Shown here: one piece after another, positions 45,607 through 57,562 of the stretch
Position numbering within the stretch: position 1 is the first letter of the stretch
Layout of the letters: each line of letters starts with the position of its first letter
NCBI GenBank assembly: GCA_031002005.1
Contig: JARYHS010008074.1
Location: 8,316,924-8,380,923 of the forward strand
DNA from: Vandiemenella viatica
Lineage: Eukaryota > Arthropoda > Insecta > Orthoptera > Morabidae
DNA: 64,000 nt
Direction: 5' to 3'
Translations under genes and position numbers: made by a program
The notes under the pieces: model-generated
Databases searched by the model: none
Told to the model about the DNA's origin: nothing
The model's input: the letters and a program-made list of their open reading frames with translations, nothing else

Positions 45607-46082
45607 CGTATCTTGCTAGCGAAATCGTAACATAAGTAAGCACTTAAATTCTAGGTTCATGTAAGTTTGCTATGCTTTCTTCTGATCGAGAATATGTAAA
45701 TATGATCGCGATGAAATAAATAAACGTATGATTCTCTATGAATTTTCCATAATAAATTTAGAGAAGAAGAAAATTTGTATTATGGGTAACACCTATGTTG
45801 AATACAGGTGTATTCCTTAAATCGACAGGGATGTCGAACTTTTGTTCCTGATCAAACTGAGCGAACATTCAAGCCGTTTACAACATTTTTATTTATATGC
45901 TACATAGCGGCGCTAGAAATGTAAAATTAACACGTGAAGACGGTCTTCACTACATACAATGTCATATTCAGAAGTCTGTAGCTACATGTATCTTAGGCGG
46001 ATAGTAAAATACTTCACTTGTGAAGTACTTCATGTAAAGACGGCAGAAACCGCAAAGGCATGTTCTTATATTACCTAAGCCG

Positions 46083-46114
<32 letters not shown>

Positions 46115-46555
46115 CGTTGTTTTTATATTGCATTTATTGTTCTATTTTTATGAAGGAACTTAATGTAGAGTTACTTCTCTGACTATACAGTCTTTCCCAG
46201 GGTCTCACGACTTGTGGAACCCGGATTCTGGGTTTGCACCGATGTAACCCCATCTGGGTATGGAATTGCTTCTACATGGATCAAACCACTTCTGTTAACT
46301 TTCCTCTCGATATCCCTTGCGAAGTCATTTAAATACAACCTATGTTAACGTTTTCAACAACAAATGATTGGGTAATTTTCGATTTTTTATAAAGTTTATA
46401 GCGAAATATTATGGTCGCCCTATAGTTATACTGGCAAAAATTAGAAATCTCACCATGCATACAGGAATGGTAGAATTTTAGGAAACTTTGAAGATATATC
46501 CATGGCCATACCCAGAAGAAATGATAGCAAATGGATCAGGATAAGTTATTACCTT
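45607..46555. other. no gene seen; long T run
   Basis: A T homopolymer lies at about 46,083-46,111 and a small palindrome (acttcac/gtgaagt) at 46,011-46,026. No coding frame is supported. Confidence 0.4.
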
Positions 46556-46559
46556 TAGA

Positions 46560-47640
46560 TACAGTTTTCAGTAAGAAATGCGTCCAACTTGAGCACCAAT
46601 GCATTCGTGGATTTTTGCCGACATTGAATCAATAAGTGTTTCGAATGTCTTCTTGGGGTATTTCTCTTTACGCCTGCATGTCTTTTGCAGTCAGTTATTG
46701 CGCAGTTTGTGCTGGGTCACCATGTGATCAAATGTGTCTACTCCTGGTATCCCAGACATGCTCTATTGGGGACAAATCTGGGGACTGTGCTGTTCAAATT
46801 GTGATCGAAACTCCTTGCAAGGCTTGTGTAACGATGGTTGCAATATGAGGACGGGGCATTATCTTGTTGTAACATGCGATTTGAATGGTGAACATGAAGG
46901 GTATCACAATAAGATGCGGTACCCTGTCCACATAGTGGTGGGCTGTCATTGTGCCATCAACAACAGCCGACTCAGTCATGCTGTCGAAACTGATTGCCAC
47001 CAAAAAATGACACCGGTGACTGCATTTGTGTGATGTTCTGAAATCACAGCAGGTAAGCCGTTTTCCAATACGCCTCCGAACATGTCGTGAATTATCACTT
47101 TGCCTCAGACAGAATCGAGACTCGTCTGTAAACACAAATGTACGCCATCCACATGTCCTTTTATGTTTTGCATTACGCCAGGTTAGATGATGGCTTGGCA
47201 ATGAAATCAGATTAATGGGGACACATTGCATAGGGTTCAGAGATGTACTCCAGCTTCAAGCAATTGGTTTTCAATCGTCCGGGGAGGGGGGTGACTCTCT
47301 CTGTAACCACTGTTTGGATCTGGCCTGCAGTCAACCATTTGCCAGCAGTAGCTACCCACACAATTTGGCGGTCTTCACGTGCTGTTATCCATCTGTATAG
47401 ACCTGGAGTATTAGAGCTTTCTTTCATCACTGTGTAACAAGTCTGTATACTGACAATGCACTACGGCCAATACCTTTGGGAGATTTCACGATATGATGCA
47501 CCTTTTTAAAACACGTCAATTCCCGACCTCTCTCACAGTTAGACATTTGAGTGTATAGAGTTGTCACTCTTCGCCTGGGCATACTTAGCCAACAAGAACT
47601 CGTGGACAACAAAGTGTCATGTTACACCAAACACTGTACG
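46560..47640 (-). pseudogene. Tc1-like transposase, broken
   Basis: Minus-strand frames in order: an N-terminal fragment (47,427-47,612) with CWLSMPRRRVTTLY; a helix-turn-helix (47,212-47,430) with LTAGQIQTVV; and the catalytic part (46,794-47,231) with RTFVFTDESRFCLR, the first catalytic Asp in the FTDESRF block, and VDGTMTAHHYVDRV. Past a frame change come SPDLSPIEHVWD (near 46,750), with the last catalytic Glu block, and a C-terminus to 46,560. It belongs to the Tc1 family. The second Asp block (QQDNARPHTA-type) is degraded to NKIMPRPHIA. No terminal repeats were identified. Confidence 0.8.
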
Positions 47641-48156
47641 CCACTAGTACGTTAAAAAGAATATAAAAAATAGCAATTTACATAATAGATAGCACTGTAA
47701 TTCTCATATTATTACATGTAAAACTTTCAATTTAAATCATTTAATACTCTTCTTGTGGGCAATACTTGGGGCCAAATTTCATTCATTTATCACAACATCG
47801 TATGGGTGTTGGGATTTTAATTTGCACCAGTGTGGTATCAGTTGCTACGTGTAAAGGTCGAGCTCTATTTTGCCAATACTGGTCTGACCGTCACCGCAAC
47901 GACAGTCGGCCGAGTGGCAGCTCGCCCCCTCGCGTCCACAATTTTCCATAGCTCGCCCATGTTCCTACCCGGTCTTTAGTCTCCTTTAACGTTTTCAAGT
48001 GATTGTTACAGGGAATCAGTGTTGGGGATGACAGGTAGGTTTGATACCTTTACTTTATTTTGCACAGTTTTGGTACGAAAGTACATTAAAATACTTTTTT
48101 ATCTGACTCATGTAATCACCTATCTGGTTGATCTTTTATGTACAAAAATAGTATCC
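47641..48156. other. no gene seen
   Basis: AT-rich with a GC-richer patch near 47,880-47,945. No coding frame or repeat border is supported. Confidence 0.4.
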
Positions 48157-48164
48157 CAGCGCAG

Positions 48165-48373
48165 CAGTACCGGATTAACCACGTAGCAGGAGGTAGCAAA
48201 TGCCACGGGCCTCGCGCCTTCTAGGGGGCCTCGCGCCTCCTAGGGGGCCCCGCACCTAGGCTAGATGGGCGACCTTTTTTGTTTTTAGCTCCACAATTTT
48301 CCCCAGGACGGCAAAAATCAAGGGCCTCTTCTTCACATTTGCTACGGGCCCGCGCTGTCTTAATCCGGCCCTG
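48165..48373. mobile_element. hAT-type MITE (209 bp)
   Basis: Starts cagtaccggattaa and ends ttaatccggccctg, imperfect inverted repeats. An 8-bp duplication CAGCGCAG flanks it (48,157-48,164 and 48,374-48,381), as in the hAT superfamily. It contains an inner direct duplication (cctcgcgcc.ctaggggg) and no coding frame. Confidence 0.92.
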
Positions 48374-48381
48374 CAGCGCAG

Positions 48382-49790
48382 TATTAACAAATCATTACCA
48401 CACTGTACCGGAATGAAAGATTCTCGCATATTTCAACGCAATCGCAATGAAATGTCAATCACTTCGCACTTGATGTGTTTGTTTTGCTTGAGGTTCTTTT
48501 CGATTCATTTAGTATTTTTTTTTTTTTTTTTTTTAAGCAAAGAATGAGGCTATAACATATTTTAATTTAAATTTAGGTCGTAAAGATTTTGTATAATAAA
48601 TATAATAATTTCATGTATCTCAAAGTTCTAGTCAGAGTTTCTTATTAGGAAACTGGCAGTGCACCTATATCGTAGTCACCTAACTTCGAAAGGAACCTAT
48701 AGATAGCGTGAAATTCGAACACGGAGCGTCCTAGAATCCTCTTATTAACAGATAAAAGCATTTGGCAAAGGTAAATGTCAATTTTTAGGCCAGCAAAAAT
48801 TACGGTCTGGTCCGGGATTTGAACCGGTACCTTCAGTATCCAAACCGCACGCAGTCATTTGAGGTCCCAGTCCGAATGTGGGTGTAATGAAAATAGTTTG
48901 AAAACTTGATACAATGAATATACTTTTTTTCTATATCCCATCTATTTTTGCTATAAAAAAAAAACACGAAGTCAACTTTTATGTGTTTGAATACATATTT
49001 TTTCAGTACTTCTAGATTATTCTGGCGTATGGTTACGGCGTGCGATTCGGTGTGAAGGTCCCGTTACAAATGCAGATCGCGGCTTCAATTTTTGTGGGTC
49101 TTAAATTGATCTTCAACTCTGGCAATGTTTTGATTTATTAATGCGAAGATGCTAGAACAATTCCTACATGTTAAGAACATCTTATGAACATGGATGAAAA
49201 AAAATACACTTGTTTAAGACAACAATAACATGAAAACAACATTTGGTCGTAAGGGAAGGGAAATTTCCGAACTCTCTCTATGCGTTCTCCACATCCAGCA
49301 GACCGACACTGGTCCACACCGTCAAAACATAAACCAATCCAATGAAGGCCGCGTGTCGGCCGAGTGTCGGACGACATGCCATGTCCTTTGACAAATTTGG
49401 ACCGAGTGAGCGCCAAAGAAACGTGTCGGCGCGGTGACGGTGCGGAACAGTATCAGGCAAGTGAGGCCCGATCTTCAGAGGGGTTAAAATTAATCTAAAA
49501 CCACTTTTGATCACCAGTGATCAACACGTGGCTAAAATCTTGCCATATTTATTATTGAACCTGATGTAAATCAAATTTTTAATTTCGAAAATGTGATTAA
49601 CTGGTTTGCAGTTGTTAAAGCTACAAAGAGGGGATTGTGCAAGCAATTTTTTTTATTTTATTTGTATATCTTTTAAATGTTGTTAATCTTACAATTTTAT
49701 TAACTATTATTTTTAAATAAAAATACATTTTTATTTAATTATATTTTATTAATATCACATTTTACACCTAAAAGATGATATAATATACTC
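48382..49790. other. mixed repeat remnants, two tRNA-like patches
   Basis: At about 48,812-48,830 the minus strand carries a B-box-like word (ggttcaaatcccgg). At about 49,025-49,095 the plus strand shows A-box- and B-box-like words (tggttacggcgtgcgattcgg; gatcgcggcttcaat). Both look like old SINE or tRNA-derived fragments. A T run is near 48,518-48,534. Nothing else is recognised. Confidence 0.35.
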
Positions 49791-49799
49791 AATTTTGGA

Positions 49800-50885
49800 T
49801 TTAAGTTATCAAGGGGTAGAAGAATTTTTTAAAGGTAGAAAACAGAAAGTTAGGGTAGGAAATGTAGCTCCAAAGAAGTGGAAGTAAAAATGGGTGTGCC
49901 ACAGGGTAGTGTATTGGGACCATTGCTATTCATTATTCTAATGAATAATTGTGTTGATTGTTTACTATCTGAAATTAGATTGTTTGCAGATGACATAATG
50001 CTGTATAAAAGAATCAAAAACGATAGAGGATTGTAAACAGTGGCAGGGTGATCTGGACAGGATATCTAGTTGGGTTGGTAAACATGGAATGAAGATAAAT
50101 GCAAAGAAGAGTCAGCTTATTAGATACACAAATAAAAAACAAAAGGTTAATTATGAATATAAGGTGAGGAAAGAATTGCTTGCTGAAGACTTGAAATGTA
50201 AATATCTTGGCATTACTTTTGATAACAAGCTTAACTGGGCAGGACACAATGTACAGGTGGTAGGAAAAGGCTTCAAAGTGCTGCACTTGTTGAAGAGAGT
50301 GATGAGGGGATGTACAGGAGAAGTAAAGGAATTGGGTTACAAAACTTTGGCCAGACCATTGCTCGAATATGGTTGTGTAGTATGGGACCCTCATTTTACG
50401 TATCAAATACAGGAGTTGGAGAGGGTGCAAAAAAGGGCTGCTAGATTTGTTTCTTGATATTATCGCAGAATGCAATCAGTGACGGACATGAGAAAGGAGC
50501 TGGAATGAGATTCATTGCAAGACAGGAGGAGGATGAGGAGGGTCATGGGAGTGTACAGGGCATATACTGGCGATGAGGCAAGGAAAGATATTGCAATAGG
50601 TATGAAAAGTAGTGCATGGAAGGGAAAAGATGACCATGACCACAAGCTGGCACTCGATTTCAGGCTCAAGGGTGTGGGAAGATTCTGTTTTTTAGATAAG
50701 GGTGTCAGGGATTGGAATGAGTTACCAAGAGAAATGATGAATAATTTACCGAAAACTTTGAAATAATTTAAAGATAAAATTTGTAGAGGGCAAATGTAGG
50801 TGGGTCCAGGATATGGGAAAGATGGGTGTGTAGGGAAATTGCCACCGGAGCCTGTGCTCCATTGCAATTAAATTAAATTAAATTA
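49800..50885 (+). mobile_element. LINE-A, 3' half with intact 3' end
   Basis: The plus strand reads a GVPQGSVLGPLLF-type block (49,890-49,935), RLFADDIMLYKRIKN with the FADD box (49,978-50,020), and SWVGKHGMKINAKKSQLI and NKLNWAGHNVQVVGKGF (50,089-50,457). Then come RPLLEYGCVVWDPH, KGKDDHDHKLALDFR and FLDKGVRDWNELP (50,515-50,766). The 3' end gctccattgcaattaaattaaattaaatt shows a ttaaa-type tail repeat. It begins where copy 2 (ending 44,517) breaks off, so the two are probably one LINE split by an insert. Two or three frame changes. Confidence 0.85.
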
Positions 50886-51265
50886 AACTTTGTCACACAA
50901 AGCAGATGTTTGATCCGTATTTTCTTCTAGTAGATTTCACTTGGTCTCCGTGATGTTTTATTGCAACTATCTTTCTTCCATCACCGTTTTGGATATTAAG
51001 TCTTCAGTACTAGATTTAAGTTCTTGCAAGTCAGACTTCATAGTGATAAGACACTTCATTACTTGCTTAAGATTTGGTTCGTCAGTTTCATTCGAAACAG
51101 TCCTCTTAAATACTTAATCAAGTTGAACGATTCTGGATCTTCTATTTTATTGCAGCTTCCAACCGAGCTATCTTTCCTTATCTACTACCAGCGACCGATA
51201 GCGCCCAGTTTTTAAGAACAGTCTTCAATTAGTCATTACGTAGTTGCCGTAAAAGCTTCATCATT
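50886..51265. other. no gene seen
   Basis: Unremarkable AT-rich sequence between the LINE-A tail and a hAT MITE. Confidence 0.4.
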
Positions 51266-51273
51266 GTTTAGAC

Positions 51274-51901
51274 TAGGGGTCTCCAAAGTGGTCGATACCG
51301 ATCCCTTGGTGTCGATAAGAAATCTCCCAGGGTTGATTAATACAGGGGGGCCGAAGAGGGGTCGATTAATACTAAAAGAATCAATTAAACTGTACAGGAA
51401 AAAAATAGGAATGCTCTACTAAAAATCAGGTCAGTAAATTAAAGTAAAGCTCATCCTCTCAGTTCTCTTCTGTTTGCGAAGTCATATAAAGTAAATGATG
51501 AAACTTTCAACCAATTACTTTTGTTCACGGAGGTAAGGTGGTTGTCAAGAGGTAATAGTTGCCTTAGGAAGGTGGATCCATCGCTATGTGACAAGTTAAA
51601 ACAGTACAACAACCATCTGTTCTTTTTGGCAAGTCTTTATTCGAAATTTATTCCATCTATCCATAGTTTTGTTCCTGTTTTTTGAAGTTATAATAAATAG
51701 TGGAAAGTATCTCGTTTTTCTGTTAATTTTATTGGGTTGTTTTTATAAATTATTTCGTTGAGTTGTTATGCAGGCCTCCTTATTTCTTAGCATCAGAAAT
51801 GCCAAAAATGATTTAATGTTTTTATTAAATACTTTTGGGGGTCGATAAGAAGGCAAATATCGTATCAAGGGGTCGACGGAGTAAAAAGTTTTGGGACCTC
51901 G
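51274..51901. mobile_element. hAT-type non-autonomous element (628 bp)
   Basis: The left end taggggtctccaaa and the right end tttgggacctcg are inverted. The 8-bp word GTTTAGAC flanks both sides (51,266-51,273 and 51,902-51,909). Both ends also carry ggtcgat/gtcgac words (the right end in the same orientation). No transposase frame. Confidence 0.88.
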
Positions 51902-51994
51902 GTTTAGACCGATATATATGCCTCCAACTAATCCCGTAAAATCCTTGGAAGTTTCCTGTAAATGGGTTCCGCTTCTGACACCAATGCTGAGTTC

Positions 51995-52113
51995 CTTTTA
52001 CCGTTATTTAACCGTTTAATTGTTTATTTCTTACTATTTTACAACTTTTATATATACACAAAGTCAACGACACAACCAAACCAACCTCACAGATCTTAAT
52101 ACCGCCAAGAGTC
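51995..52113. repeat. dispersed repeat, copy 2
   Basis: See the copy at 43,308-43,428. Confidence 0.7.
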
Positions 52114-52300
52114 TCTCACGCATTAATTGTCAGCGATATTCACTTACTAGTTAATACAAGTCGTAACAATACATAGTTTTCAGATATTGCTGACTAATTT
52201 TCTAGGTAGTCAGCACTGGTTTTTTTTTTTTGGTGCAGCTCAGCATATGTATTTTAATTCTGCATGCCCGGGCGACTATTCATCCGAGATGACTCAGTAA

Positions 52301-54457
52301 TAGAGATGAAACGGATATCCGGCAAATATCCGGCCAATATTTACTATCCTGCCGGATATCAGATAGTAGGTCAATATCCGGCTGGTATCGGATTCTAAAT
52401 AATTTACGAAAATTGTATAAATTTTGTTTTTAAATTCACAATTTCTAAATATATAATAAGTCCAAACACAAATAAAAACACTATGTCTTCACATCAAAAC
52501 AACGTTTATTATTTTTTAACATAAAAAATTAGTTCTTGTGCTTAGTGAACACAAATTTCTCTATAATAAGAAGTAATAATCAATTTTGTTTGTCCTAGTG
52601 AACAAGGCCAGGTTCAAAGAAAAGTATTTCGCCATATGCAGTGCCGCAAGGCGCCGAAAAATAAATACTAGCAAATTTTGCTAAACACGATACTGTATGG
52701 CATTAGCTGACCACCATATATATGGGTCACACTTCCAATTAATTCTAGATGATTTTATATAAAAGTCAATCTCGCTAGCAATTACACTTTTTTTTTTTCT
52801 TTTTCGTGATACTGGCTATCTTGTTAAAACAGTTCCAAAACGTGTCGAGAACTTTGTGAGTCACAGTTGATTCTGTCTTGTCCCTTTTACGACTGCTACT
52901 GGTGGAAGATTCCTTGCAAGACATTTTTATAGATTCCAATAGAATCTTCTGACGAAATTCAGCAAAAAATAGTTTGTCTTGAATCTTGGCTCTTGGAAGG
53001 TCGCAATCAAGTAGAGTGAATCTTCACTTAAGGAGCGGAAACGACTTTTTAATTCCGTTTCCAAAGAGGCTCTCATGCTTGGAGGTGTGGTTCAGGAGAT
53101 CTTTGTTCTTTCTCAGCGTAATGCAAATATTTTTTAGTGCAGAAACTTGTGATATTACTTCGGAATTGCAGTAGAGACCAGAACTTGTTATTTTGTTATT
53201 TCTTCAAAGAATTTCAATAGTTTAAACGCATTTTCACAACGAACACCACTGTTGACACGTCAAATTAGTGTGTATTCTGCGATCAGCCGCATATAGCAAT
53301 ATAGCCCTTTCTTGTTTTAACAGGAACTCTGTCATATGAAATGTAGAATTCCATCTCGTGCTGATATCTGGCCCCAGCTGACGGTTACATTTTGAACCGC
53401 CAACAATTTTTCTTGAATTAAGCCCGAACGATTAAAGTGCGTAACGAGACACGTCAACCACTAACAATCACTCCTGCCACTTCAAGCTGAATCTTCAATG
53501 GCTCAGTTAAAATTCTTTGATGCAAATAGATGAAAGATATTGCAGAAGCATACTCAGCCACGCGTAAACATTTCACCATGTTGGCGCCACTGTAATGAAT
53601 GAGTAAATGTAATTTGGTTTATAGCCCAACATTTTGCGATACTATTTAGCTCCCATGTTATATTTTCTCCAGAGTGAGAACCAGAGAAATATTTCATAGC
53701 AACAACTCCATGTTCTAGTTTGACTTAAAAAGATACGCATGAGCTGTGAAATTCATTGTTGCGTAAACAGATCTAGAAGTCACAGAAACAGCGATAGCAC
53801 CAGAAAGGTTTCTTTTATTTTCTCATAAATTCTGTTTTATAAGTCAGGTACAATTTTTTTGGAAATATATGTAAGACTCGGTATTTATAGCGGGGTAAAG
53901 CTTTTCCTGGGGGACTGGAAAATCCGTTTCTTTCTATGATGGATAACGGCTCGTTGCCTAGTGCAACGATTCCTGTAATAACTTAATGACACTTCTTTGC
54001 TTTTTCGTCGTGAACATCCTAAAGCAATTTCCTTTCAAATGATTCTGATATAGTCAATTGCTTTTCTTTCACTGTCGAAGACGAACTTGTACTGGGGATG
54101 GCCAATGGCAGTTTAGCGGCTTAGCTTCCCTCATTTCATGAAAGTTTACTGAATGTGTTATTTTCAAATGATTTCTCGTGGCAGAGCTATCTGATCGAAG
54201 GCAGAAAAAAATACGTCATTGTGTTTACCTTAAGTCTTCGCGGCAGAACGTGCCTCACGAAAAGTAATTCAAAATCTCATTATTTATATCAAAATATTCC
54301 AAAATGGGCGATCCTTTCTTTACTGAAGACACTTTTATTTTTCCTTACCTCAAATAACAACATTCGGCCGGATATTCGGCTGCCGAATATCCGGCTATCT
54401 GGCTTGTAGGATGGCCGGATCTGGTATCCGGCCAAACAGCTATCCGTTTCATCTCTA
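52301..54457 (-). mobile_element. hAT transposon with transposase relic (2.16 kb)
   Basis: Terminal inverted repeats tagagatgaaacggata (52,301-52,317) and its complement, with one mismatch at the inner end (to 54,457). They are flanked by 8-bp words ctcagtaa (52,293-52,300) and ctctgtaa (54,458-54,465), a duplication with one change. Both ends have clustered atccggc/gccggat words, the sort of subterminal repeat to which hAT transposases bind. Confidence 0.88.
52560..53580 (-). pseudogene. hAT (BED/ZBED-type) transposase, C-terminal remnants
   Basis: Minus-strand frames contain LKQERAILLYAADRR (near 53,310), LRKNKDLLNHTSKHE (near 53,080), LFFAEFRQKILLESIKMSC (near 52,950), and near 52,690-52,740 DPYIWWSANAIQYRV. 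In a shifted frame the last is followed by an FSAPCGTAYGE block. The WW…N…YPVLA and SAP…E.LFS blocks are the hAT C-terminal dimerisation domain. Many stops. The N-terminal BED finger was not found. Confidence 0.6.
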
Positions 54458-54465
54458 CTCTGTAA

Positions 54466-56068
54466 TCATCCCGGTCTTTCGTGCTGGGAGCTAATAAGGC
54501 ACTCATTGTCGACAGAAGAGCCTTTAGCTAAAATGTCAACCTTCAAGCGCGAAGCTCCGACCAAGTCCTGGTTGTTAACACGAGAGGTCGTTTTAGCAAC
54601 CTTCCGGCCACGATATGTGATCCCAGTGAGCCAGCAGTGGTACATCTACCTAAGAGGAATCTTATGTACAACTGGTCAAACATTGTGCTAAAATCCAGAC
54701 GCTTAAATTTACCAGGCGAACTGATGCTGGATATTTAGACAGAACTTCGCCGACATTATCACATAAAACATTGGAACCCTGAGTGTTTTTCGATGTATTT
54801 CGCTAATATAAAATTCAATTACGCAAATCAATCCATAACTGAATCTTAAAGCAAATATGTTTCGGTTTTAGGCGCAATAAATAGTTTTTGCAGTAAGAGA
54901 TATCCCCTAAAATTTAGTCTCCTAAATAATAATTAAAATACTTTGCAACGTTGTTTTTTTTTTGCTTTGTTTTTTAACTATGGTAGGTGTTAAGCACAGA
55001 ATTTGAGATAAATAATGCCAATGCAAACAGTCACCGCGTGTGGCACCCCAGTATCTATGGAGTTTGATAGATACCACAGGAACGGGAAAGATTTGTTACT
55101 CTGTTGATTAGCAACTATGTGAACAAGGTAACTAGGATAGTAATGAACGGGAAACAATGAATTTCAGTTATGTGTATTACGGGATACAAAGTTTACTGTT
55201 AAAATTTCTTAAAAATGTTTATAATAAGTGATGACCAAAATAAGAAAATTCGATTTCACGTCTAGTAACTATATTAAATAATAAGTAAGTATAATTTACT
55301 AAAAATCTATTCAAAATTGTCTTTTTCGTAGTTACTGGATGAGACTAACTGTTCCAAAGATCCTCCACAGTCAACAATAGAAAAAAAGATACTAATCGAA
55401 CCAGTACATTTGAAAAGTAAATAATAAGAAACGTAGATATTACTTCCATTTGTAACAATTGTTGTTATAGTCTCAGGGTGCGTCGATATAGAGGCCTTTT
55501 AACACGAAACTGATATGGCAACGTGACCAAATAAAAGTATAAATCCTTACTGCATCACACAACTTAAACAGGTCGGCTATACAGATCTTATCTTAAAAAT
55601 CTACTAAAAATTTCGGGTTGGTTATAAAAGGAAAAAAAAAAAAATTAATGGAAAAAACAAAAAATCATATCATCTGGCTGTCTGTAAAATGGTGAACTAG
55701 AATGAGAAAGTTTGGATATATGTTTGGATGTATTGTCGGCATCAATCACGCCTTAATATCTCAACATATTTAAATGACATTAGTAAATTGTGTGCGAAGT
55801 GAAAGGATAGTTTTTATCCCGCAAAATCGAATAGTTCCTTTAGAAATTGGCATTATAAATTCGCAAACTCCATAGAGTTTCCTACTTCTTTCACAGCAGT
55901 GCCAAGTTTACTCTTTGCTTCTTATTTACATCACAAACACTTCTTGTCAGAAATAAAAGAAAAAAAACTTCTGATATATACATGTGGTTATTTAGTTTAA
56001 AAGTACTAAAAATGAGGCACTTGACAAATAATAGTTATGAAGCGGGAAATATAAACCTGTAATTAACC

Positions 56069-56106
<38 letters not shown>

Positions 56107-56584
56107 CAAAAATCGCACTGTCGGTACATTCACTAAGAGACGTCTTCAGTTGAATACAGGAAATGGGGTAACCCCTCAGGTAATTCCGTTCGTTGTATAT
56201 GCGTCATAATATACGTGAAAAATCAAAGCTTGAAAAAAAAAAAAGTACAATACTAAGAGTATACCAGCAGAAAGGTCGGTTTACTAAAAGTGACAAAACG
56301 GTCGTGTGCGAAATGTTTTTGTATGTTCACGACAAATATGCAACGGTTTCGATGCCACCTCGGTTCAATTTATTGTATGTGTTTTTTTTTTCCCTACTGT
56401 ACAATCTTAACAGAAGATAAAAAGCCCTTTTTTGTTTTTTGTCCAAAATTTTTGTAGAAATCAGTTCAAATAGTATCTTATGATAAATGGTCTAAGATAG
56501 AAACTTTTCGTTTCAAGAAACAGTATCAGGAGTAGTTTACATCGCGATACACCTCGTCACTAATACGGCACTTATGAAAACAGC
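54466..56584. other. AT-rich, no gene recognised
   Basis: A T run followed by an A run (about 56,069-56,105) forms a perfect A/T inverted pair. Several A runs lie near 55,632 and 56,230. Short frames here lack known motifs. Confidence 0.4.
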
Positions 56585-56594
56585 TTACTTATTA

Positions 56595-56768
56595 CTATAA
56601 TAATAACTAACCTCCTGCAGCTCCATGCTATAACAAGAACATTCTGGTCCAGGCAGCATTTCAACTTTGCCACTATCTCCGCTAATATTGCCACTACAAA
56701 ACCAAACGATGTGGACACACCTTATCACATAAAACGCATCGGAACAAATTTCGAGTAGTAGAAACATT
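56595..56768. repeat. dispersed repeat, copy 2 of 2
   Basis: See the copy at 1,060-1,245. Confidence 0.55.
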
Positions 56769-56769
56769 T

Positions 56770-57370
56770 TATATATTAGGATCCTGTCCAGATCACCCTG
56801 CAGCTGTTCACAGTCTTTTGTCATTTTTTCCCCCTGTTATATAGCTGTTATTCAGCTGTAAAAAAAAAAAAAGTAACCTAATAGTAAACAATCAACACAA
56901 TCATTCATTATAATCATAAACAGCAATGGTCCCAATGCGCTACCCTGTGGCACAGCGATTTTAACTTCCACTTCTTTTTATGCTGCATTTCCTACTCATT
57001 TTTTTTTTCTACCTTTTAAGAATTCTTCACCCAGAAAATCGCTTTCTCACCAACTGTAATAGTTTTTACCTTGTTTCGTACCATTTTATGGCCCACTCTA
57101 TCAAAAGCTTTTGAAAGTTCTAGTGCTACACCATCAATTTGGCCTTCCCTGTCCATTTCACCTTGAGATTTTCATGAATATCCTTGCCTAAAGCAGTGTT
57201 TCCACATTGCAAATCAGTCTCTCCATTAATGTTAAGCTGATCGGCCTAAATTTTCGAATCTGTTTGTCATCTCTCATTTATGTACCGGCACTGCAATCGC
57301 ACTTTTCCAGTCCTCAGATAAGCAGCAAGTGTCCATCATACTCAATTAAAATATTATTTGCCTCCTCTTA
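56770..57370 (-). mobile_element. LINE-A fragment (RT core), inverted
   Basis: The minus strand reads, from 57,310 down, a DWKSAI.VPVHK block, then a VALELSKAFDRVGHKM block with the first catalytic Asp position replaced or shifted, a GVPQG-type block near 56,950, and TKDCEQLQGDLDRIL at 56,770-56,824. The order matches LINE-A copy 1. Heavily frame-broken. Confidence 0.7.
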
Positions 57371-57439
57371 ACTCATAAACAAGCAACATATTTCATTGGA
57401 TTTAATATTTAGACTACTATCCCGTCAATCTGATAGGTT

Positions 57440-57562
57440 TGTAAAACCGAGTGTGGTGGGTGAACAATTAACGTTCTGGCCTCGCATTCGGGAGGAGGCG
57501 GGTTCGAATCCCCATCCGGGCATCCAGATTTGGGTTTTCCATGGTACCCCCCCCCCCCCCCA
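57440..57562 (+). repeat. SINE copy with poly-C end
   Basis: The head has a gcctcgcattcggga A-box region and ggttcgaatcccc (57,500-57,512) as B box. The body starts catccagatttgggttttccatggta and is replaced by a C run of about 15 bases (57,546-57,560). Same family as 822-1,047. Confidence 0.75.

Noticed and set aside
46794..47033. Plus-strand frames opposite the Tc1 relic
   Set aside because: The minus strand carries transposase blocks (FTDESRF, SPDLSPIEHVWD); the plus frames have none.
48812..48830. A tRNA gene on the minus strand
   Set aside because: Only a B-box-like word is present; no full cloverleaf or A box at the right distance was found.
44518..49790. A single 5.3-kb autonomous hAT transposon
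   Set aside because: The opposite terminal repeat and a hAT transposase were not found; contents belong to several other elements.
54155..54409. Plus-strand open frame as a gene
   Set aside because: It lies inside the hAT element's left-over sequence and subterminal repeats; no conserved motif.
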